A stretch of 64,000 nucleotides of DNA from Chitinophagaceae bacterium (GTDB lineage Bacteria; Bacteroidota; Bacteroidia; Chitinophagales; Chitinophagaceae). The position numbers and the translations under genes are program-made. Shown piece after piece: positions 34,571 through 43,699 of this stretch (position 1 is the first letter of the stretch; each line of letters starts with the position of its first letter). Location: assembly GCA_024508725.1 (NCBI GenBank), contig JANINS010000004.1, positions 762,163-826,162 of the forward strand. Direction: 5' to 3'. Below the pieces are notes generated by a model. That model was not told the origin of the DNA. It did no database searches and saw nothing but the letters and a program-made list of their open reading frames with translations.

Positions 34571-34643
34571 GCACCAGCTGGTGTGCAAGAATGTTACTCC
34601 CGTTGCGTCGCATTTATCACGTCTTCAGCGTGACTCTTGTACT
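34571..34643 (-). repeat. Dispersed intergenic repeat, copy 5, interrupted by a 21-bp insertion
   Basis: The two halves of the consensus core are split at 34613-34633 by a 21-bp insert. The insert contains the palindrome TCACG-TCTTCAG-CGTGA. Either side reads CGTTGCGTCGCA and CTCTTGTACT as in other copies. The distal part contains CACCAGCTGGTG, a perfect palindrome in place of AGCTGGC. Confidence 0.65.
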
Positions 34644-34644
34644 G

Positions 34645-34652
34645 TAACTTTG
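34645..34652 (+). promoter_or_regulatory. Predicted -7 box for ndh
   Basis: TAACTTTG fits TAnnTTTG and begins 2 bp after the end of repeat copy 5. The repeat therefore occupies the upstream promoter region; no consensus -33 TTG is seen 19 bp upstream. Confidence 0.4.
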
Positions 34653-34670
34653 TAACTCAACAACTAAGAA

Positions 34671-36092
34671 ATGAAAGTAGTCATCATAGGTGGAGGTTTT
34701 GCCGGATTAAAATTAGCCCGAACACTCAATAACAAACCCGGCATTGAGGTGTTGCTTATCGACCGTTTTAACTTTCACCAGTTTCAACCTTTATTTTATC
34801 AGGTAGCCACTGCAGCATTGGATGCAAGTAATATTTCATTCCCACTTAGAAAAGTATTTCATGGCAGCAGGAACATTCGTTTCAGAATGGCTGAGTTGGA
34901 AGAGATCAATGCCGAACAAAATACCATCAAGACAGATATCGGGGAGTTCAGTTATGACATCCTGGTAATTGCCACAGGTGCAGATACGAACTGGTTTGGA
35001 AACGACAAGCTTAAAGCAGCTGCTTTCCCAATGAAATCAACGATCGAAGCATTACAACTTCGCCACCGGTTGATCGAAAATTTTGAGAAAGCAGTACTGG
35101 CAAAAACAGCAGAAGAAAGATTGTCTTACATGACGATGGTAGTTGTAGGTGGTGGACCAACAGGAGTGGAGGTGAGTGGTGCTTTGGCAGATCTCAGGAA
35201 TCATACTTTGTGTAAAGATTATCCTGAATTGGATTTTAGCCAGATGAAAATATATCTGCTCGAAGGTACAGGTAAAACGCTGGGAATGATGAGTGAGAAG
35301 AGTAGTGCTAAAAGCCAGCGATATCTGGAACAAATGGGCATTACTGTAAAGCTTAATTCCATCATGAAAGAATATGATGGCGACACAGTGGTTCTGCAGG
35401 ATGGTACACAGATCTTTGCGAAAACTGTTATCTGGGCAGCCGGTGTTCGTGGTAATGTGCCTAAAGGTATTGATACTTCATTGGTAGTTCGTGGTAATCG
35501 TATCAAAGTAGATCGCTACAATAAAGTGATCGGTACCGATAATATTTACGCCATTGGTGATATCGCATCTATGACTACTCCTTTGTATGCTAACGGACAT
35601 CCGCAACTTGCCAATGTTGCAATAAACCAGGGTAAACTTTTAGGAAAAAATCTAATCAGGCTTACACAGAATCAGGGTGTGTTAGAAGAGTACGAGTATA
35701 AAGACAAGGGAAGCATGGCTACTATCGGACGTCATAAAGGTGTGGTAGATGTACCTAAACCCAGTTTACATTTTGGTGGATTTTTGGGTTGGCTTGCATG
35801 GATGGGAGTACACCTTTTCCTGATACTTGGCGTGAAGAACAGGATACAGGTCTTCATCAACTGGATATATAACTACTTCACGTGGGATCAGAGTTTACGT
35901 TTGCTTATTCGCAATTCATATAGAGGGTGGAATGATAAAGGTGCTGCAGAAGCGCCTGCAAATATTAGTACAGGTAATATTGCCAGCAATGGAAACGGTC
36001 ACATGTATCAGTCACGTTCTGCCGGACCAAATGAAACAGAAAGACCTTCTGAAAAACCGCAGCAGGGTAGTGGAACTGAAGCTTGGAAATAA
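34671..36092 (+). CDS. ndh: Type II NADH dehydrogenase (NDH-2)
   Basis: The 473-residue flavoprotein oxidises NADH and passes electrons to quinone without pumping protons. The N-terminal FAD site is VVIIGGGFAGLKLARTL, the NADH site MVVVGGGPTGVEVSGALADL, and FAD contact IYAIGDIAS lies near 295. The C-terminal part has a hydrophobic stretch (GGFLGWLAWMGVHLFLILGVKNRIQVFINWIYNYF) that serves as membrane anchor, as in other long NDH-2 enzymes. A disordered serine/asparagine-rich tail of about 50 residues follows. Monocistronic, divergent from the MFS gene and convergent with cheB. Confidence 0.92.
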   Translation: MKVVIIGGGFAGLKLARTLNNKPGIEVLLIDRFNFHQFQPLFYQVATAALDASNISFPLRKVFHGSRNIRFRMAELEEINAEQNTIKTDIGEFSYDILVIATGADTNWFGNDKLKAAAFPMKSTIEALQLRHRLIENFEKAVLAKTAEERLSYMTMVVVGGGPTGVEVSGALADLRNHTLCKDYPELDFSQMKIYLLEGTGKTLGMMSEKSSAKSQRYLEQMGITVKLNSIMKEYDGDTVVLQDGTQIFAKTVIWAAGVRGNVPKGIDTSLVVRGNRIKVDRYNKVIGTDNIYAIGDIASMTTPLYANGHPQLANVAINQGKLLGKNLIRLTQNQGVLEEYEYKDKGSMATIGRHKGVVDVPKPSLHFGGFLGWLAWMGVHLFLILGVKNRIQVFINWIYNYFTWDQSLRLLIRNSYRGWNDKGAAEAPANISTGNIASNGNGHMYQSRSAGPNETERPSEKPQQGSGTEAWK

Positions 36093-36098
36093 AGAGTT

Positions 36099-36674
36099 TT
36101 ACAGTTGATTGATAAAATTTGCCAGTTCTGTAACAGCAATGGTTTTATCGGCAACTTTTGCATCTACTGCAGATCGTGGCATAAATGATACTTCTGCAGT
36201 AGCCGGATCTTGTACAATAGATAAGCCACCACGTTGCTGCACTTCTCTTAATCCGTTAGTGCCATCTGAGTTAGCACCGGAAAGAAGAATAGCAACAAGG
36301 TTATCTTTGAATACTTCAGCAGCAGATTCAAAGCTTACATCAATACTTGGACGACTATAATTTATTTTTTCAGAATAATCCAAAGAAAAACTAAGGTCAT
36401 CCTCAAATAAAAGATGATAATCTGCAGGAGCAAGGTAAATGCAGTTATTGCGTATATGTTCTTTCTCTTCGGCTTCTTTTAAACATATACTTGTTCTGGA
36501 TGAGAGCAAATTCACCAATGTAGATTCTGCAGTTGCTTTTCGATGCATTACAAGTATGATCGGAATCTTAAGATCGTGTTTAAGCTGAGGAAGAACTTCA
36601 AGTAATACTTCCAGGCTTCCGGCAGATCCGCCAATAATAATAACCCGTTGAATATTTACTCGATCTTTTTCCAA
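36099..36674 (-). CDS. cheB: CheB methylesterase domain protein
   Basis: The 191-residue protein is only the catalytic domain of CheB, which removes methyl esters from (or deamidates) glutamates. The catalytic triad is intact: serine in IIIGGSAGSLEVL, histidine in ILVMHRKA, aspartate in LSGANSDGTNGL. There is no receiver domain; a separate receiver protein is encoded two genes upstream. It overlaps cheR by 19 bp. It belongs to a five-gene sensory operon without chemoreceptors, so its substrate is unknown. CheB-CheR pairs of this type in other bacteria are tied to kinases rather than to motility. Confidence 0.9.
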   Translation of the reverse strand: MEKDRVNIQRVIIIGGSAGSLEVLLEVLPQLKHDLKIPIILVMHRKATAESTLVNLLSSRTSICLKEAEEKEHIRNNCIYLAPADYHLLFEDDLSFSLDYSEKINYSRPSIDVSFESAAEVFKDNLVAILLSGANSDGTNGLREVQQRGGLSIVQDPATAEVSFMPRSAVDAKVADKTIAVTELANFINQL

Positions 36675-37474
36675 ATCTTTTGATCTTTTACTTGTTGAAA
36701 TTTGCTTTCAATAGCTGAGAAACGAAGTGTTTCTTTTGAACCAAGTGCTAGAAATCCCAATGGCTCCAGGCTGTTGTCAAACAAAGTGAATACTCTTTCC
36801 TGCAGGTCTTTATCGAAATATATCAGAACGTTCCGGCACATGATCAATTGAAACTCGTTAAAAGAACTGTCAGAAACAAGATTATGCGTAGCAAAGATCA
36901 TCCGGCTTCTTAACTGATCTTTAAATATTACCCTGTCATAATTGGCTGTATAATAAGATGAGAAATCTTCTCTGCCTCCTGATGCAACATAGTTTTCAGA
37001 ATACTGTTTCATGTAATTCAACTGGAAGATTCCTTTTTGTGCTTCTTCCAGTACATCAGGATTGATATCTGTTGCATACAGCAATGATTTGTTCAGCAGT
37101 TTAGCTTCCTGCAACAAGATGGCCATCGAGTAAACTTCTTCTCCTGTGGCACATCCTGCATGCCATATCCTGATGAAAGGTTTTGTTGCAAGCTGTGGCA
37201 ATATCTTCGTTCGAAGAATCGCATAAAAAGATGGATCACGAAACATTTCTGTAACGTTCACCGTGATCTCCTCAACAAATCTTTTAAGATAAGATGAATC
37301 GGATTTTATCTTATACCTGAACTCAGCAAAGCTGGGAAACTTATCCAAACTCATCAGCCTGTTCACCCGTCTTCTGAGTGATGCTTTTGCATAGCTGGTA
37401 AAATCATAGCCATGCACTTCCATAAGATCATTCAGTAATAAACCTAATTCCTCTTCATTCAGCTTTACTTCCAC
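36656..37474 (-). CDS. cheR: CheR methyltransferase
   Basis: The 272-residue SAM-dependent methyltransferase has the N-terminal helical CheR domain with SLRRRVNRLM. The Rossmann domain has RIWHAGCATGEEVYSMAI (SAM motif I), LLYATDINPDVLEEAQKG (acidic loop) and FQLIMCRNVLIYFDKDLQ (motif IV). It would methylate glutamate side chains of a partner protein. No receptor is encoded nearby. It lies between the single-domain receiver (1 bp away) and cheB (19-bp overlap). Confidence 0.93.
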   Translation of the reverse strand: MEVKLNEEELGLLLNDLMEVHGYDFTSYAKASLRRRVNRLMSLDKFPSFAEFRYKIKSDSSYLKRFVEEITVNVTEMFRDPSFYAILRTKILPQLATKPFIRIWHAGCATGEEVYSMAILLQEAKLLNKSLLYATDINPDVLEEAQKGIFQLNYMKQYSENYVASGGREDFSSYYTANYDRVIFKDQLRSRMIFATHNLVSDSSFNEFQLIMCRNVLIYFDKDLQERVFTLFDNSLEPLGFLALGSKETLRFSAIESKFQQVKDQKIWKKIE

Positions 37475-37475
37475 T

Positions 37476-37841
37476 TCAGTTGTTTATGTGTTTGCTTAAA
37501 ACAGCTAAAAGTTTGTCAACATCAATGGGCTTTGATATGTAATCATCGGCACCGGCATCGAGACATTTTTCTTTATCTCCAACCATTGCCTGTGCAGTAA
37601 CAGAGATAACGGGTATCGCCGGATGCTGAGATTTTATTTTGGGTATGGCTTCATATCCATCCATTTCAGGCATCATCATATCGATCAAAACTGCATCTAC
37701 TGCTTCACCGGAATGTAAAAAGGCAATTCCCTGCTGAGCTGTTTGTGCAGAAAAGCATTTATATCCTTTCGACTTTAAAGTAGCCGTAAGTGCAAATATG
37801 TTCCTTGGATCATCATCTATTATCAAAACCTGTTTAGCCAT
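37476..37841 (-). CDS. Single-domain response regulator
   Basis: The 121-residue receiver has acidic pocket IDDDPRNIF, phospho-acceptor aspartate in AVLIDMMMPEMDGYE, threonine in ISVTAQAM and lysine in YISKPID. No output domain is fused. It lies between the NIT-HAMP hybrid kinase (9 bp) and cheR (1 bp), so it probably relays phosphate to, or competes for phosphate with, the CheB/CheR pair. Confidence 0.95.
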   Translation of the reverse strand: MAKQVLIIDDDPRNIFALTATLKSKGYKCFSAQTAQQGIAFLHSGEAVDAVLIDMMMPEMDGYEAIPKIKSQHPAIPVISVTAQAMVGDKEKCLDAGADDYISKPIDVDKLLAVLSKHINN

Positions 37842-37850
37842 TGCAATAGT

Positions 37851-40800
37851 TTAAACTTTTTCATACAACCATACACGTAATAAGGAAACCAACTGATCAA
37901 TATCCACCGGTTTGGTGATATAATCCGATGCACCGGCTTTGATACATTTTTCCCTGTCACCCGTCATTGCTTTGGCAGTTACAGCAATGATCGGCAGATC
38001 TTTCCACTGGTAATGTTGCCTGATCTTTGTTGCTGTTTCATATCCATCCATTTCAGGCATCATCATATCCAGCAATACAATATCTATTTCTTTATTTTCT
38101 TCTAATCGTTGCAGTGCTTCCTTTCCATTGAGTGCTGTAATTACTTTCACACCCAGTTTTTCCAATGGTTTGGTCAAAGCGAAAATGTTTCTCACATCAT
38201 CATCTACGATCAAAACATTTTTGTCTTTCACCACTTCGTTCAACACGCCTAACTTCTTATAAGAATTCTTCTCTTTTGGTTTTTTGTTTTCCTCAACCAG
38301 GTGAAGGAATAAAGAAACCTCATCCAATATTCTTTGATAGGAGTGTGCTGTTTTTACAACGATCGAATCTGCATATTTCCTGATGCGTTGTTCCTCGGCC
38401 ATTGAAAGACTTTTGCCGGTGAATATGATGATCGGTAGATTTTCCAATCCTTGTTGTTCTTTCACCTGTTCCAGCATGTCGTAGGTTTTCTGATCAGGAA
38501 TACCCATGTCGAGAATTACACAATCAATGTCTCCTTTCAAAGCAGAAACTCCTGCAGTAACATCACTTTTTACTTCCGAGTTTACATTGAATGTTTCAAG
38601 AAAATAGGCAAGTGCTTTTGCATGCTTTGGATTCTCTTCAACGATCAGTACTTTTTTGCTTTCCTTACTTATTACATGCTCTATCTTTTTAAACACCTGC
38701 TGCATTTGTTCGAAAGCAACGGGTTTGTTTACAAAGTCGATCGCTCCTTTAAGAATGCTCTCATTCTTTACTTCGTAAGAAGACATCATGTGAACAGGAA
38801 TATGCCGGGTAGCAGGATCTTTCTTTAATTCTTCCATCACTTCCCACCCGCTTTTTATTGGTAATTGCAGGTCAAGCAAAATACCCATAGGCTTATGCTT
38901 CTTAGCCATTTCTATTCCTTCATCACCTCTTACGGCCACAATTCCTTTATAACCTTTTTTATGCGTGAAGTCCAGCAATGCTTTAGCAAATGAAGTATCA
39001 TCATCTATTATGAGCAGCAGTTTATCATCCTGAGAAATGTGTTTTCTATCGTCAGGAATGTTGGATGGAATTACGGTGGCTTTATATTTATCGACTACTT
39101 CTTTTGTAACTGCCTGTTGTTTTTCTTCATGCGAAATTTCTTCTGCTATTTCATGAAGTTCTTCGCTGATGCTATGCTTAGCAGCTTCCTTATTCGCTGG
39201 AATGATAACGGTAAAGCAACTGCCTTTTCCCGGTTCGCTTTCCAGTTTAAGCGTGCCACCTAAAAGTTTGGCAAGTTCACGACTGATAGAAAGTCCCAGT
39301 CCTGTTCCGCCATATTTTCTCCTGGTAGAACCATCAGCCTGCTGGAAAGCCTCGAATATTAATGCCTGTTTTTCTTTAGCGATACCGATACCGGTGTCCT
39401 TTACGGCAAATGATATTTGTGAATTTTGTTCTGATCTTATGATCAAACTCACTGAACCTTGCGAAGTAAACTTCATGGAGTTGGAGATCAGGTTACGGAT
39501 GATCTGTTCCAGCCTTAGTTTATCCGTTTCTATTAGTGCAGGAGCTTTTTTATCAATATCAATTACAAACTGTAATCCTTTTTCATTGGCTAAAGGCTCG
39601 AATAAAGACCTGATGTTTCCTGCAATACTTTCAACAGTAACTGTTTCATATTCCAGGTTCATTTTGCCGGCTTCGATCTTGGAGAGATCAAGTATCTCAT
39701 CGATCAGGGAAAGTAATCCCTGTCCGGAACTCTGGATCACTTTTGCATATTCAACCTGCTCATCGTTCAGGTTCATCTCAGAGTTTTCCGACATCAACCT
39801 GCTTAACAAAAGAATCGAATTGAGCGGTGTTCTTAACTCGTGGCTCATATTAGCCAGGAATTCAGATTTATATTTCGTGCTTTGTTCAAGCTCCGTAGCC
39901 TTGCGTTGAATGTCCAGATTTCTTTCTGCGATCTCCTGGTTCTTTTCTTCCAGTAGCCTTGTTCTTTCTTCCAGTTCAGCATTGGCTTGTTGCAGTTCTT
40001 CCTGCTGTACACGAAGCTCTTCTTCAGAAGCCTGCAGTTTTTGTGTGTTGGCTTCCAATTCTGTGTTCAAATGCTCAAGTTCACTGTGCTGGGATTGCAG
40101 TTCTTCAGCCTGTGCCTGTGTTTCTTCCAATAGTTCCTGTAATCTTGCCCTGTTTTTAGCAGTTTGCAAGGCAATGGCAATGTTATTGGCAGCCGACTCT
40201 AATAATCGTTTAGATGAAGCAGAGAATTCGTGTAAAGAAGCAAGTTCGATCACACCTTCCACTTCGTTATTATGCACCAGTGGAAGTATGATCACATGCT
40301 TTGGTGAAGCTTCCCCTGCAGCCGTACTAACCTTAATAAAATCACCAGGTATATTGTCGAGATAAACAGCTTGCTTTTTTTCAGCTACTTCTCCAATAAG
40401 GGTTTCTCCAAACGATAGCGTTTTAGGAACCAGATGTCCATGTGTGATGGCAAATCCTGCAACGCATTCAAGCATCTGGTGCGATCTTACTGAATATAAT
40501 AAACCCAGTTGTGCATTTAAATAAGTAGCCAATGCATCAAGTACAGATTTACTCAATGTCAGCAGATCTTTTTCACCTGCAACACTGTTGTTGATGGTAG
40601 AAAGCCCGGTTTGTATCCAGATCTTTTCTTCATTCTCTTTGGTGAAAACCTGTAGATCGTTCTTCATCTTAACGATGGCATTACCCAGAACATCATTTTC
40701 ACTGCGAGGTGTTACTTCTATATCAAAGTTGCCCTTACCAATCTCTTTAGCTGCTTCAGCAAGTTTCCTGTTGCTGTCTTCTATTTGCATAATGGAATCT

Positions 40801-41879
40801 GCCAGGCTACCCACTACATCATTCGAATATATTTTCAACTCAATTCCTGTAGCACCGGTAGCAATCTTCTGAGCCGCTTTCTTCAATTCACTTAATGTAT
40901 CGGTAATGCTTTTGGTGGTAAAGAAGATGATGAAAATTACCACTGCTGTAACCAATATAAGAATAACCAGGTTTCTGTCCTTTGCCTGCTTTTCTTCATC
41001 GGCAATTACCTGCACTTTTGAAGTGATCTGTTTTACTTCGTGCCGTTGTAATTCTTTTAGTTCATCAACTGCTTTTGCTGTAACATCCCACCATGTATTG
41101 GCATCATAAGTATTTTTTGTGGTGCCGGAATCTGTTATTTCTGCAGTAAGATCGAAAAGCATTTTAACAGAGCCGGATTGTTTTAATTGTTTGTATTTTT
41201 CAATTGCTTCAGGTGAAGCTTTTAAAAGGAACTCAGTTTCATAAGCTTTGTATGTCTCAAACAAACTGCGTATCTCGTTTAAATTAGTTGCAGTCTGGCT
41301 CTCATTAAAGATTGAAGAATACAATTTCGCTCTGATCGTACCCAGGTGAGTGATCATCACATTCAATAACTTCTGACTTACCTGGTCTTTTACAACAGGT
41401 TGTAAAAAAGCAACGTTCTCAGATGAAACAGCAGATAATGAGTTTAAACGCAAAGCTGTATTGGTGTAAAAGTTTAAAACCTCATCTCTTGGAATTTGAT
41501 TGTTATCAACTTTCGACCTTATCGTAGACAATTGATTGATGAAGGTGAATTGTTTGAAATCTGATAAGTTCCCCGATGCTTCAGTATTTAAGTTTTCTAT
41601 AGCATCATCCACTTTACTTCTTTGCAATACCAATGCGGCATGATCCATTTTATTGGTCAGGAAACCGAAACTATAACGCCGCTCCAGTTGCAGTTCGTCC
41701 ACAAGTGTACTGAGTTTGGCCGCCTGTGAAAGTTGACTCATGAACTTACTCACAACCGTAAGACGTTCAGTCTTTTCTCCATTCACTTGTATAGACAGGT
41801 AAAGGATGAATATCAAAGGCACTAACCCGATCAACATCAGTTTTACAGGTAGGGGTAGTCTTTTAAATAGTCGATTCAT
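37851..41879 (-). CDS. Hybrid histidine kinase: NIT-HAMP-GAF-HisKA-HATPase-three receivers
   Basis: The 1342-residue membrane kinase begins with TM1 (about 13-31), a roughly 260-residue periplasmic helical domain resembling the nitrate/nitrite-sensing NIT domain (TLVDELQLERRYSFGFL), then TM2 (about 303-321). HAMP-type linkers follow (about 322-410), then a GAF domain (about 440-570) and a long glutamate/glutamine-rich coiled coil (about 575-680). The kinase core has the phospho-histidine in ANMSHELRTPLNSIL and ATP-lid motifs up to about 920. Three C-terminal receiver domains end the protein: LLLIIDDDTSF, KVLIVEENPKH and NVLIVDDDVRN. The middle one has EEN in the pocket and DMGIPDQ, so it may be less active. 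The start overlaps the upstream kinase's stop by 17 bp. Confidence 0.9.
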   Translation of the reverse strand: MNRLFKRLPLPVKLMLIGLVPLIFILYLSIQVNGEKTERLTVVSKFMSQLSQAAKLSTLVDELQLERRYSFGFLTNKMDHAALVLQRSKVDDAIENLNTEASGNLSDFKQFTFINQLSTIRSKVDNNQIPRDEVLNFYTNTALRLNSLSAVSSENVAFLQPVVKDQVSQKLLNVMITHLGTIRAKLYSSIFNESQTATNLNEIRSLFETYKAYETEFLLKASPEAIEKYKQLKQSGSVKMLFDLTAEITDSGTTKNTYDANTWWDVTAKAVDELKELQRHEVKQITSKVQVIADEEKQAKDRNLVILILVTAVVIFIIFFTTKSITDTLSELKKAAQKIATGATGIELKIYSNDVVGSLADSIMQIEDSNRKLAEAAKEIGKGNFDIEVTPRSENDVLGNAIVKMKNDLQVFTKENEEKIWIQTGLSTINNSVAGEKDLLTLSKSVLDALATYLNAQLGLLYSVRSHQMLECVAGFAITHGHLVPKTLSFGETLIGEVAEKKQAVYLDNIPGDFIKVSTAAGEASPKHVIILPLVHNNEVEGVIELASLHEFSASSKRLLESAANNIAIALQTAKNRARLQELLEETQAQAEELQSQHSELEHLNTELEANTQKLQASEEELRVQQEELQQANAELEERTRLLEEKNQEIAERNLDIQRKATELEQSTKYKSEFLANMSHELRTPLNSILLLSRLMSENSEMNLNDEQVEYAKVIQSSGQGLLSLIDEILDLSKIEAGKMNLEYETVTVESIAGNIRSLFEPLANEKGLQFVIDIDKKAPALIETDKLRLEQIIRNLISNSMKFTSQGSVSLIIRSEQNSQISFAVKDTGIGIAKEKQALIFEAFQQADGSTRRKYGGTGLGLSISRELAKLLGGTLKLESEPGKGSCFTVIIPANKEAAKHSISEELHEIAEEISHEEKQQAVTKEVVDKYKATVIPSNIPDDRKHISQDDKLLLIIDDDTSFAKALLDFTHKKGYKGIVAVRGDEGIEMAKKHKPMGILLDLQLPIKSGWEVMEELKKDPATRHIPVHMMSSYEVKNESILKGAIDFVNKPVAFEQMQQVFKKIEHVISKESKKVLIVEENPKHAKALAYFLETFNVNSEVKSDVTAGVSALKGDIDCVILDMGIPDQKTYDMLEQVKEQQGLENLPIIIFTGKSLSMAEEQRIRKYADSIVVKTAHSYQRILDEVSLFLHLVEENKKPKEKNSYKKLGVLNEVVKDKNVLIVDDDVRNIFALTKPLEKLGVKVITALNGKEALQRLEENKEIDIVLLDMMMPEMDGYETATKIRQHYQWKDLPIIAVTAKAMTGDREKCIKAGASDYITKPVDIDQLVSLLRVWLYEKV

Positions 41880-43476
41880 GGATACGCTGTGTTTTCTGTA
41901 AGTTTTGGTGTATGGTCTGTTGTAGTGGAAGTATCAGGATGAAGGTTGAACCTTCGCCTTCTTTACTTTTTGCAGTGATCAAGCCGTTATGTTTCGATAC
42001 GATCTTTTTAGCTATTGCTAATCCGATACCGGTACCTTCATATTCATCTCTGGGGTTCAATCTTTGAAACAAAGCGAATATCTTTTCGAGATGTTGTTCA
42101 TTAAATCCGATGCCATTATCGCAAACTGATATCCTACAATAACCACCGGAAGGATCCACGGCTGAATCGTAATCAGGTTGCTCAATAATATCTGCTTTGA
42201 TATCAATAACAGGAGGTACTTCGTTTCTTGAGAACTTCAATGCATTTACGATCAGGTTTTGAAACACTTGTCGCAACTGGCCCGGAATGGCTTCGATCAG
42301 TGGGAGAGGAGCGATTTGTATTGTTGCATTCTTTTCATGAATGCTGAAATCGAGTTCATTCACTATATCCTTCATTAATTCATTCAGGTCAACTTGCCTG
42401 AATAATGAATGAACCGATAACCTTGAATACTCAAGCAGATCTGTAATAAGATCACTCATCCTTTTAGCAGATTCATTGATCTTATTTACATATTTCCGGG
42501 TAGTTTCATCTCTATCTGCTTCACTATCCAATAAGGAACTGAACAATTGAATTTTACGCAAAGGTTCTTTCAGATCATGCGATGCAACAAAAGCAAACTG
42601 TTGTAACTCGTAATTGCTCGACTCCAGTTCAGTATTTTTCTCCTGGAGTTCCTGCGTTCTTTCTTTAACGGCACGTTCCAGTAATTCTGTTGCCTTCTTC
42701 TGCTCATGAATATCAGTAAATGTTCCAACCCACTTAATGATCGTTTTTGCCTGTCGTACCGGTATTAGTTTAAGTAGGTGATAACGAAATTCTTTGGTGA
42801 TGATATTTTCTATTCGCACTTCACGGGTAAAAGGCAGTCCCTTCTCAAAGTTGTGTTGTATATCGTCCAGTATAGATTGATCTTTCGGATGAAACCTGGG
42901 AAATAGATTATCAGAGTTGGAATACAGATACCATCCTTCATTCACAAACTCAATTTCACCAGTAGGTTTTGTGGTAAAGGCTATCTGCGGAATAGACTCA
43001 AGTATCGATCGTAACTCCTGCACTCTTTCATTTAACTCTTCCTCTGATTGTTTTCTTTCTGCAACCTCTTTGGCAAGCGAATCATGTGCAATATTCAAAT
43101 CCCGGTTTTGCTTGGTAAGACTATGAATGGTTCTTACCTTATGCATTAATATATCAGGGTCGATTGGTTTGGTAATGTAATCGATGCCGCCTGATGCATA
43201 TCCTTTTGCTACAAATCGTTTGTCGGTGTTAACTGCCGAAAGAAAGATGATAGGGATGTCTTTTGATCTGCTGTAACCCGATATTGTTTCTGCTACTTCA
43301 AACCCATCCATTCCCGGCATTTGTACATCGAGTAAGATCAATGTATAATCGCTATTGAGAATTTTCTTTAGTGCTTCTTCACCGGAATCAGCAGTATCTA
43401 CAGAAAATCCATGTATCTCCAGAAGTTTCCTGAGTGAAAAAATGTTCTCCTGCTTATCGTCAACAATAAGAATCAT
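41863..43476 (-). CDS. Receiver-PAS-histidine kinase
   Basis: The 537-residue cytoplasmic protein has an N-terminal receiver (1-120, LIVDDKQENIF, ILLDVQMPGMDGFE, lysine in YITKPID). A helix and a PAS domain follow (about 150-265, SILESIPQIAFTTKPTGEIEFVNEGW). A HisKA domain carries phospho-histidine in FVASHDLKEPLRKI, and an HATPase domain ends near 520 (GTGIGLAIAKKIVSKHNG). Placing a receiver before the kinase core is typical of sensors that are themselves controlled by phosphorylation. It is the first gene of the operon. Confidence 0.9.
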   Translation of the reverse strand: MILIVDDKQENIFSLRKLLEIHGFSVDTADSGEEALKKILNSDYTLILLDVQMPGMDGFEVAETISGYSRSKDIPIIFLSAVNTDKRFVAKGYASGGIDYITKPIDPDILMHKVRTIHSLTKQNRDLNIAHDSLAKEVAERKQSEEELNERVQELRSILESIPQIAFTTKPTGEIEFVNEGWYLYSNSDNLFPRFHPKDQSILDDIQHNFEKGLPFTREVRIENIITKEFRYHLLKLIPVRQAKTIIKWVGTFTDIHEQKKATELLERAVKERTQELQEKNTELESSNYELQQFAFVASHDLKEPLRKIQLFSSLLDSEADRDETTRKYVNKINESAKRMSDLITDLLEYSRLSVHSLFRQVDLNELMKDIVNELDFSIHEKNATIQIAPLPLIEAIPGQLRQVFQNLIVNALKFSRNEVPPVIDIKADIIEQPDYDSAVDPSGGYCRISVCDNGIGFNEQHLEKIFALFQRLNPRDEYEGTGIGLAIAKKIVSKHNGLITAKSKEGEGSTFILILPLQQTIHQNLQKTQRIHESTI

Positions 43477-43650
43477 TTAAAAAAGATATGTAGCATTTTG
43501 GAGTTAATGTGTATCGCTGTTTTGGTGAAGCATAAAACACAATAATCGTGCAGAAGAAATTCTACATGTGTTGTTACTTGAATTTCTTTGAGTAAAACAA
43601 AAGTGTAGAACATTTACCTCGATTTTACTAAGTACGTAATAATCTGAGAT

Positions 43651-43680
43651 TTAATAATGCTAAAAAATTTAGTATATTCG
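43651..43680 (+). promoter_or_regulatory. Possible promoter of the radical-SAM gene
   Basis: TATATTCG at 43673-43680 is one base off TAnnTTTG, with TTA at 43651-43653 separated by 19 bp. It lies 20 bp before the ATG. The 223-bp gap to the kinase operon contains nothing else recognisable. Confidence 0.35.
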
Positions 43681-43699
43681 TTGTGTAGAAACAAGTGCT

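Noticed and set aside
39169-40365. Long serine/cysteine-rich ORFs antisense to the hybrid kinase
   Set aside because: Antisense of the Glu/Gln-rich coiled coil and kinase domain; composition is that of complementary codons, not of a protein family.
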